A stretch of DNA of 64,000 nt from Luteimonas panaciterrae (GCF_020511115.1 NZ_JAJAVH010000001.1:1-64000); one strand, 5' to 3'. Shown: positions 46,555-55,098, counted from the first letter of the stretch. The notes: a model not told the origin generated them from the letters alone. A program made the numbers and translations.

Positions 46555-47619
46555 ATGTCAGGCCCCGATGGCGTCGGCCCCCCGCAAATTCCCCCGGGAT
46601 TGTTGAACAACCTGCCCAACGATCGCGGCGGTCCGCATCGCGTCGACTCGCCCAATCCGAATTCGCCAAACTCGCCAAATTCGCCGTATGACGTCGACGA
46701 CGGCCTGGTCCAAACCCCGCGCAACGGCGATCCCGACTTCAATCCCTCGAACCCTGATACTTCTCGTGGGAACCACCTGAGCGATGCCGGACGCAACAGC
46801 TTCGAATCGCAGGCGCAGAATCTCTACGCCGCGTTCTCGCGCGAATCGCAGACCTCCGCCCCGCTGGGCACCACCGACGCGCGACTGCTCGCGCCGAGCC
46901 AGAGCGGACAGGTGACGACGGCGAGCGCGCCGAACCTGTCGACGCCCGCCAACGCTCCCACCATCCCGACGGCACCCGGCGCCACCACCGCGACCGCTTC
47001 CACGGTCGCCACGGTCACCTCGCAACCGGTCCAGGGGCCGGCAACACCGATGCTGGTCCAGACCGCGACTTCCGCGCACCTCATCGCGCCCGGCACCGCC
47101 GCTGGCGTCGAGCAACTGGCCGCCTCGTTGCGTCCGGATGCGCTGCCCACGAACCCGGCGGCGAACCTGCCGCCGACCCTGGCACTTCCCGGCGTCGCCG
47201 CCGGCGCGACGATGGCCGTCTCTCCCGCCGTCGATCCGCGCGGCGTGACATTGCCGGCCAACGATCGCGTCCCCGGCGTGCGCGGCGAACTGCAGGCGCA
47301 AGGCAACACGATCGTCACCGGATGGCGCCGGCGCGCGCGTAACAAGTCCGGCCCCTTCTCGGAGCATTCGCGCGCGCGTTCGCTGTTCAATCGCGATTCC
47401 GACGCCGACAACGGCACGCAGGCCTGGCAATGGCTGTTCTGGATCCTGGGCATCGTCGCCTACGCCAGCATCGCCCTGGCGATCGTCGTGCTCATGCCGG
47501 GCGGCGGCGGCATCTTCAGCGACAGCAGCAGTCGCGGCACGTCCGGCGGGCTGATCGCGCTCGGTTGCGTGTGCTTCGCGGTCGCCTGGTGGGTGGCGCG
47601 GAGAATGCGTCGCCGCTGA
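46555..47619 (+). CDS. Pro/Ser/Ala-rich protein with two C-terminal membrane helices, candidate T3SS substrate
   Basis: A 354-residue protein of unknown function. Residues 1-270 are low in hydrophobic content, rich in Pro, Ser, Thr, Ala and Asn, and include a NSPNSPNSP tandem. Two membrane helices stand at the end (about 298-320 and 332-350), with a basic tail RRMRRR. GGAGGTG precedes the ATG. Its promoter carries the palindrome shared with two T3SS operons, so it is likely part of the T3SS regulon. The disordered N-terminus is compatible with a secretion signal; translocator, effector or assembly protein are all open. Confidence 0.65.
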   Translation: MSGPDGVGPPQIPPGLLNNLPNDRGGPHRVDSPNPNSPNSPNSPYDVDDGLVQTPRNGDPDFNPSNPDTSRGNHLSDAGRNSFESQAQNLYAAFSRESQTSAPLGTTDARLLAPSQSGQVTTASAPNLSTPANAPTIPTAPGATTATASTVATVTSQPVQGPATPMLVQTATSAHLIAPGTAAGVEQLAASLRPDALPTNPAANLPPTLALPGVAAGATMAVSPAVDPRGVTLPANDRVPGVRGELQAQGNTIVTGWRRRARNKSGPFSEHSRARSLFNRDSDADNGTQAWQWLFWILGIVAYASIALAIVVLMPGGGGIFSDSSSRGTSGGLIALGCVCFAVAWWVARRMRRR

Positions 47620-47729
47620 GCAACGCGGCTTTTCTTCCTTTGGAATACCGGCGCCTCGCGTTCGCGCGTGCATCGTGCGCGCATGCGCGCGAAGCGCGTC
47701 CGCATCATGCAAAGCATTCGCGGCGACAC

Positions 47730-47762
47730 AAAAAAGAAGGGCGGCCCGGAGGCCGCCCTTCG
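47730..47762 (-). terminator. Terminator of the sctF-like operon
   Basis: On the minus strand AGGGCGGCC pairs with GGCCGCCCT around TCCG, followed by TCTTTTTT. It lies 18 bases beyond the needle-subunit stop. Confidence 0.9.
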
Positions 47763-47779
47763 TGCAACTCGGCAGTGGA

Positions 47780-48112
47780 TTACTGCTTGCTGGCAGCCTT
47801 GGTGTTGGCTTCGCCGATGGTCTTCACGACCGTCTGCGCGGTGTTCATCAGCAGGCTGAATTCCTGCGACTTGACCTGGAAGTTGGTCATGGTGGCCGGA
47901 TCATCCTTGGTCACCGCGTTGGAAGCGGCGGTCATGTCCTTCCACGACTCGGTGATCATCTTGTTCAGGCCTTCCACCAGCGCGGCGAGCCAGGACTTGG
48001 AACCCTTGGCGACGCTGTTGGCGCTGCTGCTCTCGCGCGACTTCTCGTTGCCCGACATGGCGATGTGGTTGAGCAGGGAGGCATAGGCGCGGTCGGCATT
48101 GTTCTCGATCAT
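47780..48112 (-). CDS. sctF: T3SS needle subunit (SctF/YscF-like)
   Basis: A 110-residue protein. The C-terminal half (DPATMTNFQVKSQEFS, LLMNTAQTVVKTIGEA) aligns position by position with YscF-type needle proteins: an N/D-P turn, the conserved Gln, an aromatic-Ser pair, a central Asn and a terminal amphipathic helix. The N-terminal 40 residues are polar and Ser-rich. AGGAG precedes the ATG at 48112. A terminator follows. It polymerises into the extracellular needle. A second, related small protein is encoded at 54778; which one is the main needle is open. Confidence 0.7.
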   Translation of the reverse strand: MIENNADRAYASLLNHIAMSGNEKSRESSSANSVAKGSKSWLAALVEGLNKMITESWKDMTAASNAVTKDDPATMTNFQVKSQEFSLLMNTAQTVVKTIGEANTKAASKQ

Positions 48113-48197
48113 TTTCGTTTCTCCTAGAGATGTGTATTTGAGTTGATTGCGAATCCGGGATTGCGTGAACCCTCGCGTGCGCGATGGGCTGGTGCGA

Positions 48198-48800
48198 TCA
48201 GACCGGAGGTCCACGCGAGGTGCGTGTCCGCCTCAAATTCGGTTTTCTAGGTTGAACGCGTGCATCCTGAAGTCCGGCAGACGTGGCCTGCTTGGACTGC
48301 GCGGCGGCATCGCGCTGCGCCTCCAGCCATGCCAGCGCCTTTTCTTCGCCGTCCTGTTCGCAGCGTCTGGCGAACTCGGCGGCCAGTTTCACTTCCGGCC
48401 TGTCGAGCGGCTGCATCGCCTCGTCGAACTGGCGAATCAGCGCGGCGACATCGTCGTCCTCGGCGAAGCCCGACTCACGCAGGCCTTCGAGCATCTGGAT
48501 CCACTGGCCACGATCGGGCTTGGCGACCAGCGTCGGCTCGATCGGCGCGCTTTCCACCGCGTGCAGCAGGTGGTCGAGCAGGAAATCGCGGCCCTGCTCG
48601 TCGAGATCGGGGTTGTCCTGCAGCGTGGCTTCGATCTTGCGGCGCAGGGCGTCGCGCAGCTGCTGCTCTTGATCGTTCTGCGGAGCGTCTTCCGCCACGT
48701 TGGCGGCTTCGGCGACACCACCCTGCCGGGCGCGCTCGAGCAAGCCTGCCCGCGAGGCGGGGCGCTTGCGAGGCACTGGGCGGCGGTTGGTGGGTGCCAT
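48198..48800 (-). CDS. Uncharacterised T3SS-island cytosolic protein
   Basis: A 200-residue helical protein rich in Arg, Asp and Glu, with no signal peptide or membrane helix. The central part (FLLDHLLHAVESAPIE, then WIQMLEGLRESGFAED) faintly resembles gatekeeper/TyeA-like helical proteins, but I cannot assign it. It starts about 95 bases downstream of palindrome site 2 and precedes the needle gene on the same strand. The Arg-rich C-terminus (RKPNLRRTRTSR) is unusual. Confidence 0.6.
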   Translation of the reverse strand: MAPTNRRPVPRKRPASRAGLLERARQGGVAEAANVAEDAPQNDQEQQLRDALRRKIEATLQDNPDLDEQGRDFLLDHLLHAVESAPIEPTLVAKPDRGQWIQMLEGLRESGFAEDDDVAALIRQFDEAMQPLDRPEVKLAAEFARRCEQDGEEKALAWLEAQRDAAAQSKQATSAGLQDARVQPRKPNLRRTRTSRGPPV

Positions 48801-48896
48801 CAGGACTCAGCTCCGGGAAGGGCCGGGGACGCCTGGATGGCGAATCCCCCCGGACCGTGTTGAGGCAAGTTAAGCAGAGAAGTTCGTGCTTTGGTA

Positions 48897-48914
48897 CCTA
48901 GGGTGAGCCCTAGG
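48897..48914 (-). promoter_or_regulatory. CCTAGGG-N4-CCCTAGG palindrome, site 2
   Basis: CCTAGGG (48897-48903), TGAG, CCCTAGG (48908-48914): a perfect 7-4-7 inverted repeat preceded by TA. It lies about 105 bases upstream of the minus-strand gene starting at 48800. This is the most symmetric of three related sites. Confidence 0.7.
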
Positions 48915-48988
48915 GATGAGCCGGCGGATGTTGGGGCGGTGAATGTTTTGCGCTGCAGCATTTCCGTTCCCGTGAACATGCCTGCGAA

Positions 48989-49780
48989 TCAGCTGTGGAA
49001 ATGCGGATCGACGATCAATTCGCCCAGCTCGCTGTCGGCGAACCGCTTGGCCAGCTCCGGCGCGGCGCGGCGGATCGCGTCGTAGCTGTCGCGGGAGCGC
49101 GAATCCGCGCGCAGCACCCAGCCGGTGGCGGTCTTGCTGAGCAGCAGATCGGTGCCCGGCAGGGTGGCGTCGGACATGCGCAGCAGCACCTGGCCATCGT
49201 TGTGCTTGTCGGCGCTGTCGCTGGCGGCCATCTGGCGGACGTGTCTCTGGATCAGTTCGGCGAAGACCTGCGTGTTCACGGGCGTGGGCGCGGTCGGCGG
49301 TGGCCCCGCATCGCCGCGCAGGGCCATCTGGGCCTGCCACAGGCTGGCGACGTCGGTGGAGGAGTCCGATTGCGAGGACGCGTCCCGTCCGCCGCCCTTG
49401 CGGTGGATCTCGTGGTCGTCCATCCGCTGCGAGACGGCCGCCTGCCGCTCGGCGCTTTCGTTCTCCTGGCCCTGGGCGGCCAGCCGCTCGGCGAGCTTGC
49501 TCTGTTCGGTCTTCGTATTCGTCAGGCCTTGCTGCTCCTGGCGCACCGCGTTCTGCCGGTGGGTGGCACTGGTTTCGGATTGCTGTCCCGTGCGCGGCGC
49601 CTTCGGCGGCGGCGGCTCGGCCTGGCGTTGCAGGGCGGCGCGGAAGCGGTCGACGCTTTCGGCGCTGACCTGCTGCGCGCGGTGCTGCTCGTTGCCAACG
49701 CGCTCGGCCCGGTCGAGTGCCTGCTGGTGACGGACGCGAGCGGCTTCACTGCGCCGGTCGTCGCTGCGATCGATGCTCAT
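48989..49780 (-). CDS. sctP: SctP-like needle-length regulator
   Basis: A 263-residue protein, mostly polar, Gln/Arg/Ala-rich and probably extended, with a compact C-terminal domain (about 180-260, GQVLLRMSDATLPGTDLLLS onward) as in SctP/FliK-type molecular rulers and T3S substrate-specificity switches. Its start overlaps the SctO stop by 4 bases, the usual O-P order in T3SS operons. Sequence identity in this family is low, so the call rests mainly on architecture and position. Confidence 0.72.
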   Translation of the reverse strand: MSIDRSDDRRSEAARVRHQQALDRAERVGNEQHRAQQVSAESVDRFRAALQRQAEPPPPKAPRTGQQSETSATHRQNAVRQEQQGLTNTKTEQSKLAERLAAQGQENESAERQAAVSQRMDDHEIHRKGGGRDASSQSDSSTDVASLWQAQMALRGDAGPPPTAPTPVNTQVFAELIQRHVRQMAASDSADKHNDGQVLLRMSDATLPGTDLLLSKTATGWVLRADSRSRDSYDAIRRAAPELAKRFADSELGELIVDPHFHS

Positions 49781-50283
49781 CGATGGTCTCCTCCTTCACT
49801 CAACTGCAGATGCCGGGCGCTGGCCAGCAGATCCTCGGCAACGGCTTCTTCCACCCGCGCTTCCAGCGCGCGCTGTTCGCCGCGCCAGCTGTCCCGGCGT
49901 TTTTCCAGCGCTTCCTGCCGCGCCTTGGCGCGGAAGAAGGCGGTGCGGGCGTCGGCGAGCACCTGCTCGGCCTCGCGCAGTTTCTGCTGTGCCTGGGCCA
50001 GACGCTGCTGCGCGCGGACGATGTGATTGGCGAGCAGTTCGATATGCGCCTCGCGCTGCTCCAGCGCGATCGGCCAGGCGACGCCGGGCGGCGGCGGATC
50101 GAGCAGGCGGCGGCGCTGGTCGTTGCGCGTAGCCTGCAGGTTGCGGATCTCGCCCTCGATCGCCGTGCAGGCCTCGCGACAGGCCGCGACCACGCGCTGG
50201 CATTCCAGCACGTACAGGCGCGCGGTCTCGGTGCGGTGTTCGCGCAGGCGGAGCAAGGTCGCGAGCGGGTAGCGCTTGTTCAT
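49777..50283 (-). CDS. sctO: T3SS stalk protein SctO (YscO/FliJ-like)
   Basis: A 168-residue protein predicted to be a long antiparallel coiled coil: YPLATLLRLREHRTETARL at the start, then heptad-like charged helices (HIVRAQQRLAQAQQKLREAE). It is the central stalk that links the SctN ATPase to the export gate SctV. It sits between sctN and sctP as expected. A palindromic repeat element separates it from sctN. Confidence 0.85.
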   Translation of the reverse strand: MNKRYPLATLLRLREHRTETARLYVLECQRVVAACREACTAIEGEIRNLQATRNDQRRRLLDPPPPGVAWPIALEQREAHIELLANHIVRAQQRLAQAQQKLREAEQVLADARTAFFRAKARQEALEKRRDSWRGEQRALEARVEEAVAEDLLASARHLQLSEGGDHR

Positions 50284-50302
50284 GGCACGCGCCCCTCCAC
50301 TT

Positions 50303-50397
50303 CGTCATTCCCGCGCAGGCGGGAATCCATGGACTTTCGTTCCGCTGTCAGGACGCCAAAGCAAAGTCCATGGATTCCCGCCTGCGCGGGAATGACG
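50303..50397. repeat. Paired palindromic element in the sctN-sctO gap
   Basis: A 35-base arm (50303-50337, CGTCATTCCCGCGCAGGCGG...) is perfectly inverted at 50363-50397 across a 25-base spacer. Each arm contains the ATTCCCGC...GCGGGAAT unit. It belongs to the same family as 8818-8916 and inserts 136 bases between two genes normally adjacent. It may form a strong mRNA hairpin within the operon. Confidence 0.9.
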
Positions 50398-50419
50398 AGC
50401 AAAAGCGAGTCCCGGCTCT

Positions 50420-51808
50420 TCATGCGAACAACCTGCGCAGCGCTTCGGAGGATTGCGCGAACGGCACCAGCTCGGTGGCCGGTTGCTGCAGCAGCTTGCG
50501 GATCGGACCGATCTTGTCGATGGCGATGTCGGCATCGGGATCGGTGCCGCGCTTGTATTCGCCCAGCTGCAGCAGCAGTTCGATGTCGTTGAACTTGGCG
50601 AGGTACTTGCGCAACTGGCCGGCGGCGCGCAGATGCGCTTGGTCGACCACGCGCGGCATGGTGCGGCTCAAGGACGTGAGCACGTCGATGGCCGGGTAGT
50701 GATACGCGGCGGCGAGCTTGCGCGAGAGCACGATGTGGCCGTCGAGGATCGAACGCACTTCCTCGACGATCGGGTCACCGCCGTCCTCGTCCTCGGCCAG
50801 CACGGTGTAGAAGGCGGTGATCGAGCCCTTGTCGTTGTTGCCGGCGCGCTCGAACAGGCGCGGCATCGCGGAAAATACCGAGGGCGGAAAACCGCGACGC
50901 GCCGGCGGTTCGCCGATGGCGAGGCCGACGTCGCGCAGCGCGCGCGCGAAGCGCGTCACCGAGTCCATCAGCAGCAGCACGCGGCTGCCCTTGTCGCGGA
51001 AATATTCGGCGATCGCGGTGCCGACCCAGGCGGCGCGGCTGCGCTCCAGCGCGGGACGATCGGAGGTGGCAACGACGATCACCGACTTCGCCAGACCGGC
51101 GGCGCCGAGATTGTCGTGGATGAATTCGTTGACCTCGCGGCCGCGCTCGCCGACCAGCACGATCACGTTGACGTCGGCGTTGCCGCCGCGCGCGAGCATG
51201 CCGAGCAGGGTGCTCTTGCCGCCACCGGCGACGGCGAAGATGCCGATGCGCTGGCCTTCGCCGGCGGTCATCGTCGCGTCGATGGCGCGCACGCCGGTGG
51301 AGAAGGGGCGTTCGATCAGATTGCGCGCCAGCGGATTGGGCGAGGCCGCGTAGATGGGCACCGGCACCGACGGGCCGATCGTGCCCTTGCCGTCGATCGG
51401 TTCGCCGTGCGCGTCGAGGATGCGGCCGAGCAGGCCCGGACCTGCGCGCACCGCCGCCTGCTGGCCGCTGGCGACGACTTCAGTGGTCGCGGCGATGCCG
51501 TCGAGCGGACCGAGCGGCGTGAGCAGCGTGAGTTGCTTGGACACGCCGACCACTTCGGCGGCGAGCCGGAAATTGGGATCGCCCGCGCCGGGCGGGTTGC
51601 GCAAATGGCACAGTTCGCCGATCGAGGCCTTCAGGCCGGTGGCGCGAATCAGTGTGCCGTAGGCCTCGGCGACGCGGCCGACGCGCTCGATCGAGAGCGA
51701 ATGCGCCTTGGCCAGCGCGCCGAACAGCGGATCGTCAGCGTCGAAACCGGGAAGGTCTCCCAATGCGGTGATGGCCTTGTCGGCGCTCTTGTCGGTATTC
51801 GTCGTCAT
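50420..51808 (-). CDS. sctN: T3SS ATPase SctN
   Basis: A 462-residue F1-beta-like ATPase that strips chaperones and unfolds substrates at the export gate. Walker A is FAVAGGGKST (Lys198), and VLVGERGREVNEF, a Walker B LLLMDSVTRFARALRD and the C-terminal helical domain are all typical. The usual VGVGKS loop reads VAGGGKS here. It is cytosolic and peripheral to the export apparatus, between sctL and sctO. Confidence 0.96.
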   Translation of the reverse strand: MTTNTDKSADKAITALGDLPGFDADDPLFGALAKAHSLSIERVGRVAEAYGTLIRATGLKASIGELCHLRNPPGAGDPNFRLAAEVVGVSKQLTLLTPLGPLDGIAATTEVVASGQQAAVRAGPGLLGRILDAHGEPIDGKGTIGPSVPVPIYAASPNPLARNLIERPFSTGVRAIDATMTAGEGQRIGIFAVAGGGKSTLLGMLARGGNADVNVIVLVGERGREVNEFIHDNLGAAGLAKSVIVVATSDRPALERSRAAWVGTAIAEYFRDKGSRVLLLMDSVTRFARALRDVGLAIGEPPARRGFPPSVFSAMPRLFERAGNNDKGSITAFYTVLAEDEDGGDPIVEEVRSILDGHIVLSRKLAAAYHYPAIDVLTSLSRTMPRVVDQAHLRAAGQLRKYLAKFNDIELLLQLGEYKRGTDPDADIAIDKIGPIRKLLQQPATELVPFAQSSEALRRLFA

Positions 51809-51816
51809 ACCGGCCT

Positions 51817-52512
51817 CTATCCGGCGGATCCGGTGTGATGACCGCCTGCCGCATTGGCGAGCGCGGTACGGATGGCTTCGATCTGCTGCGCCACGCCGGC
51901 CCGCACTTCACCGGCTTCCGATACGACGACGCAGCTGAGCGGATCGAGGCTGAGATCGTCGACCAGTTCGATCACGCCGACCGCCGGATGCGCCTGACGC
52001 ACCGCGCCGAGACCGGCGGCGACACTCTCGCGCACCGACGGATGCACGCGGATCAGCAGGAACTGTTCGGCCTGCGCCGCTTCCACCGCGCGCATCACCA
52101 TCGGCGGCACCACGGTCTTGGCGTCGAAGCCGGGCGCGATGCGCGCGACGATCGCGCAGGCGAGATCGACCACGCGACCGCTGGCTTCGGCCAGCACGCG
52201 CGCGCGGCGTTCGTTGAGCGCGGCCAGTTGTTCGGTCATCTGCTGCTCGACGCGCTTCAGGCCTTCGGCGAAGCCGGCGGCGTGGCCCTGCTCGCGCGCC
52301 TGCGCGACTTCCGCGGCGGCCTGGTCGTAGAGTTCGTTGACGCGGGCCAGCAGCGTGTCGAGTTCGTCCAGATGCGCCCAGTCCGCGGCCGGCACGACGT
52401 TGCCGGTGAGCGTGCGCTCGTACTGCTTGCGCTCGAACACGACGGCCGTGGAGCGCGATGTGGCGGATGTTGCGTAAGCAGCCGCAGCGGTGGTGTTGGA
52501 GTCGGACGACAT
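51817..52512 (-). CDS. sctL: T3SS stator protein SctL
   Basis: A 231-residue protein of the SctL/FliH family: polar N-terminus, a coiled-coil middle (about 45-110, with VAQAREQGHAAGFAEGLKR) and a C-terminal domain binding SctN (FLLIRVHPSV, then a DDLSLDPLSCVVVSEAG element). It forms the spokes of the cytosolic sorting platform together with SctK and SctQ. The stop lies 8 bases before sctN. Confidence 0.9.
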   Translation of the reverse strand: MSSDSNTTAAAAYATSATSRSTAVVFERKQYERTLTGNVVPAADWAHLDELDTLLARVNELYDQAAAEVAQAREQGHAAGFAEGLKRVEQQMTEQLAALNERRARVLAEASGRVVDLACAIVARIAPGFDAKTVVPPMVMRAVEAAQAEQFLLIRVHPSVRESVAAGLGAVRQAHPAVGVIELVDDLSLDPLSCVVVSEAGEVRAGVAQQIEAIRTALANAAGGHHTGSAG

Positions 52513-52517
52513 GGTTG

Positions 52518-53162
52518 TTACTGGGGTTCCGTGCGTTTTTCGTGATGGCCGGTGAGGAAGATCACCTGCTTCTCCGGCAGATGGGCGGGCGCCACGTCCT
52601 CGCGCGGCCATTGCAGCATCACCCAATCGGCGAAGGCGGGATCGCGCGCCATCGCCCAGGCGCGCAACTCGCCGCGGCCCTGGGCGTCGAGCAGCGCGTG
52701 CAGCGCGTCGTCGTCCTGTGCGGACACCGCCAGCGTGGCGTGCAGTTCGGAACGCAGCCGTGTCGCGACGGCCTTGTCGACGTGGCCGTCCCAGACCGCC
52801 TTGTCGAGAGCGAGGAGATAGCTGTTGCCGAGCGCGCGCTTGAGGATGCGCACCGGTTCGCGTCCCACCTCGGAGCGGATCGCCGGCGCGTAGGCGAGCA
52901 CGCCCAGATCGCGGATCAGCACGGCCAGGCGTTCGCGCGGCCACAACGCCGCGAGCTTGGAGATGCCGCCGTCGGCGCGCGGCGCGAACAGGTACGGCGC
53001 GGGGCCGGTCACCAGCCAGCGCGCCAGCAGGCGTTGGCCGAGATCGCTTTCGTGTGCGCGTTGCAGGAGTTTCGGGTCGAGGTCGTCGGCGGTACCCGCT
53101 CCGGCACCGGTGTATCGATACCATTCGGCATCGACGCCTTCGAGAAGTGCCTGGAGGGTCAT
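52518..53162 (-). CDS. sctK: T3SS sorting-platform protein SctK
   Basis: A 214-residue soluble protein with the SctK/HrpD pattern: Leu/Ala/Arg-rich helices, a central IRDLGVLAYAPAIRSEVGRE segment, then DPAFADWVMLQW near the C-terminus. It links SctD rings to SctQ pods. Position between sctJ and sctL supports the call; the family is poorly conserved. Only 5 bases separate it from sctL. Confidence 0.82.
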   Translation of the reverse strand: MTLQALLEGVDAEWYRYTGAGAGTADDLDPKLLQRAHESDLGQRLLARWLVTGPAPYLFAPRADGGISKLAALWPRERLAVLIRDLGVLAYAPAIRSEVGREPVRILKRALGNSYLLALDKAVWDGHVDKAVATRLRSELHATLAVSAQDDDALHALLDAQGRGELRAWAMARDPAFADWVMLQWPREDVAPAHLPEKQVIFLTGHHEKRTEPQ

Positions 53163-53294
53163 CGGGGGTTACCTGTGCCGTTCTTTGTGTCGCTGTGCGT
53201 CGTGATGCGGCTTGCGGGGCCGTGCGATCCCATCATCAAGCGAGGCTTCGAGAACATAACGGACGCTTCGAGGGCGTCCGTCGCTTCTTCCAGA

Positions 53295-53412
53295 TTTCTG
53301 TCGCCGTCCATGGCGGCACATTCCGGCTTCGGGTCGTCCGGCCCGTCCATCCATGGCCGGGCGTTCGGAACCGCAGCAGACGCCCTGAAGGCGTCCGCTA
53401 GCGCGCGGTTCC
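53295..53412. repeat. Dispersed about 120-bp repeat, copy B, in the sctJ-sctK gap
   Basis: The reverse complement matches 13685-13803, including GCGGACGCCTTCAGGGCGTC and CCGAACGCCCGGCCATGGATGG. The gap 53163-53412 is unusually long for this operon, and a second GGACGC...GCGTCC hairpin lies at about 53260-53280. The repeat reaches the sctJ stop codon. Confidence 0.8.
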
Positions 53413-54237
53413 TCACCCCTTCCACACCGGTGCCGTTTCCGGCTGTTTCGGCTGCGCCTTGCCGCCGCGCAGGCGCGCGATCAGGGCGATGCCGATGGCG
53501 AGCAGCAGCACGACGCCGGCGGTAATGCCGATCGCCAGCGGGCTGATCGAGGACAGCGCCGCCGGCATCGCGCCACTGCGGGCGATCTTCTGCGAGGCCT
53601 GCTTCTGTCCCACCGGGAAGAACTTGATCGTGACCTTGTTGACGTCCTTCAGGCCGGCGATGCCGTCCTTGATGTAGACCTTCAGGTCGGTCTCGCGATC
53701 GCTCAGGTTGACGTCGGGACGATGGAAGATCATCACCGAGGCCGAGGAGTCGGGCGTTTCGCCGCTGAGCGGCTCGCGGTCCGGCAGGGCGATCGACACT
53801 TCCGCGTCGACCACGCCGTTGACCTTGAGCAGCTTCTGCCGCATGCCCTCTTCGAGGCCGTAGATGTAGCGCGCCTTCTCCTCGAGCGCCGAGGACGCGA
53901 AGCTCTCCTTCTTGAAGAGCTCGCCCATCGACTCCGAGCGGCGCCGCGGCAGGCCGTTGGCGTTGAGCACCTGCATCGCGCTGGGGAAATCGCTCTGCGA
54001 GATGCTGACTTCCCAACGCTCCTTGCTGCTGAGCGAGGGCTCCTTCGAGGCGTCGATGCCGGCGCCGAGCAGCGCCGCCATCACCTGATTGGCCTGCTGC
54101 TCGTCGAGATCGCTATACAGCGCCGACTTGCTGCAGGCCGCCAACAGCAGGCATGCGCACAGTGCCACGACCCTCGCTTGCGGCCGCAGCATCCGCGACA
54201 ACAGTCGCCATGACGACGATTTCATGCCCGTCCCCAT
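53413..54237 (-). CDS. sctJ: T3SS inner-membrane ring lipoprotein SctJ
   Basis: A 274-residue lipoprotein forming the inner ring of the basal body. The lipobox is LLAAC (Cys35), the two ring-building domains follow (LDEQQANQVMAALLGAGI, then VDAEVSIALPDREP and IFHRPD), and a C-terminal membrane helix is at about 235-257. Length distinguishes it from flagellar FliF. The ATG at 54237 lies 6 bases after sctI; an ATG 4 codons later is also possible. Confidence 0.95.
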   Translation of the reverse strand: MGTGMKSSSWRLLSRMLRPQARVVALCACLLLAACSKSALYSDLDEQQANQVMAALLGAGIDASKEPSLSSKERWEVSISQSDFPSAMQVLNANGLPRRRSESMGELFKKESFASSALEEKARYIYGLEEGMRQKLLKVNGVVDAEVSIALPDREPLSGETPDSSASVMIFHRPDVNLSDRETDLKVYIKDGIAGLKDVNKVTIKFFPVGQKQASQKIARSGAMPAALSSISPLAIGITAGVVLLLAIGIALIARLRGGKAQPKQPETAPVWKG

Positions 54238-54243
54238 GGCTTC

Positions 54244-54660
54244 TTACGACTGCTGACGGAACAGCTGCTGGATGCCGTCCGAGGTGCGGTTGGCGACGCT
54301 GGAGGTCAGCTGCGCCTTGAGCATGAACTCCTGGCACGCCACCGTCATCTCGATCATGGCGCTGGGCGTGGCCGCGAACTCGGGGCTCTTCATCTTCTCG
54401 GCCAGGGCGCCGATGTCGTTGGCGCCGCTGTTGAGATTCTCGGCGAACGAGACCAGCGAGCGCATGCCTTCCGACGGCCCCTGCACGGCACCGACGTTCG
54501 ACGTCGCCGTCTGGTTTCCGACCGACGCGGCATTGCGCGCGGCGTACGCATCCGAGAACTGGTGCACCTCGAACGCGGTCGCCTGCGGCTGTGCGGCCGG
54601 CGCGGTGGCCTGGGTGGCTTTGACAGCTTCCGCTGCGACTGCCTGGATTGCTTCTGTCAT
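54244..54660 (-). CDS. sctI: T3SS inner rod protein SctI
   Basis: A 138-residue protein. The C-terminal half has the YscI/HrpB-type pattern, MIEMTVACQEFMLKAQLTSS then a NRTSDGIQQLFRQQ end, which packs below the needle. The N-terminus is Ala/Thr/Gln-rich and disordered, with ATAFEVHQFSDAY. AGGAAATTGAA precedes the ATG at 54660. Immediately upstream of sctJ, as in most T3SS. Confidence 0.85.
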   Translation of the reverse strand: MTEAIQAVAAEAVKATQATAPAAQPQATAFEVHQFSDAYAARNAASVGNQTATSNVGAVQGPSEGMRSLVSFAENLNSGANDIGALAEKMKSPEFAATPSAMIEMTVACQEFMLKAQLTSSVANRTSDGIQQLFRQQS

Positions 54661-54777
54661 TTCAATTTCCTCAACCAAGTGAGAAAAACGCGCAGATGAA
54701 ACGAGCCGGATCGGAACGCTGACAACCACGTGCCGGTGCCGGTCTCCTCCCTCATGCTGTGGCTTACATCAAGCCGA

Positions 54778-55098
54778 TTACCTGCTTTCGGCGACCTTCT
54801 TCATCGCTTCACTGGCGCTGGTGAGCTGGGTGTTCACGCTCGTGGACTTGAACTGCATTTCCATGGCGGCCGTGGTGACGTTGATGACGTCGGAAGGCTT
54901 GTCGGCACCGGCGGACAGGGCGTCCGACAGGCTGGTGATCTTGTTGGCCTGGGCATCGAGGGTGCTCTTGGCGCTTTCGGCCAGCGCGCGCAGCCAACCG
55001 CTGCTGCCACCACCGCCGCTGCCGCTACCGGCGGAAACGCCACCGACGGTGGCCTTGCCTACGAAACCGAGCAATTGGCTCTGATCAATCGTGTTCAT
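54778..55098 (-). CDS. Small needle/filament-like T3SS subunit
   Basis: A 106-residue protein with a Gly/Ser-rich segment (SAGSGSGGGGSSGW) and a C-terminal helix (AMEMQFKSTSVNTQLTSASE). Architecture, length and the W-L-x-A-L start of the helical part match the SctF-like protein at 47780, so they are probably paralogues. Its position between sctD and sctI is where needle genes often stand. It could be the needle, a filament or a tip-related subunit. Confidence 0.6.
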   Translation of the reverse strand: MNTIDQSQLLGFVGKATVGGVSAGSGSGGGGSSGWLRALAESAKSTLDAQANKITSLSDALSAGADKPSDVINVTTAAMEMQFKSTSVNTQLTSASEAMKKVAESR

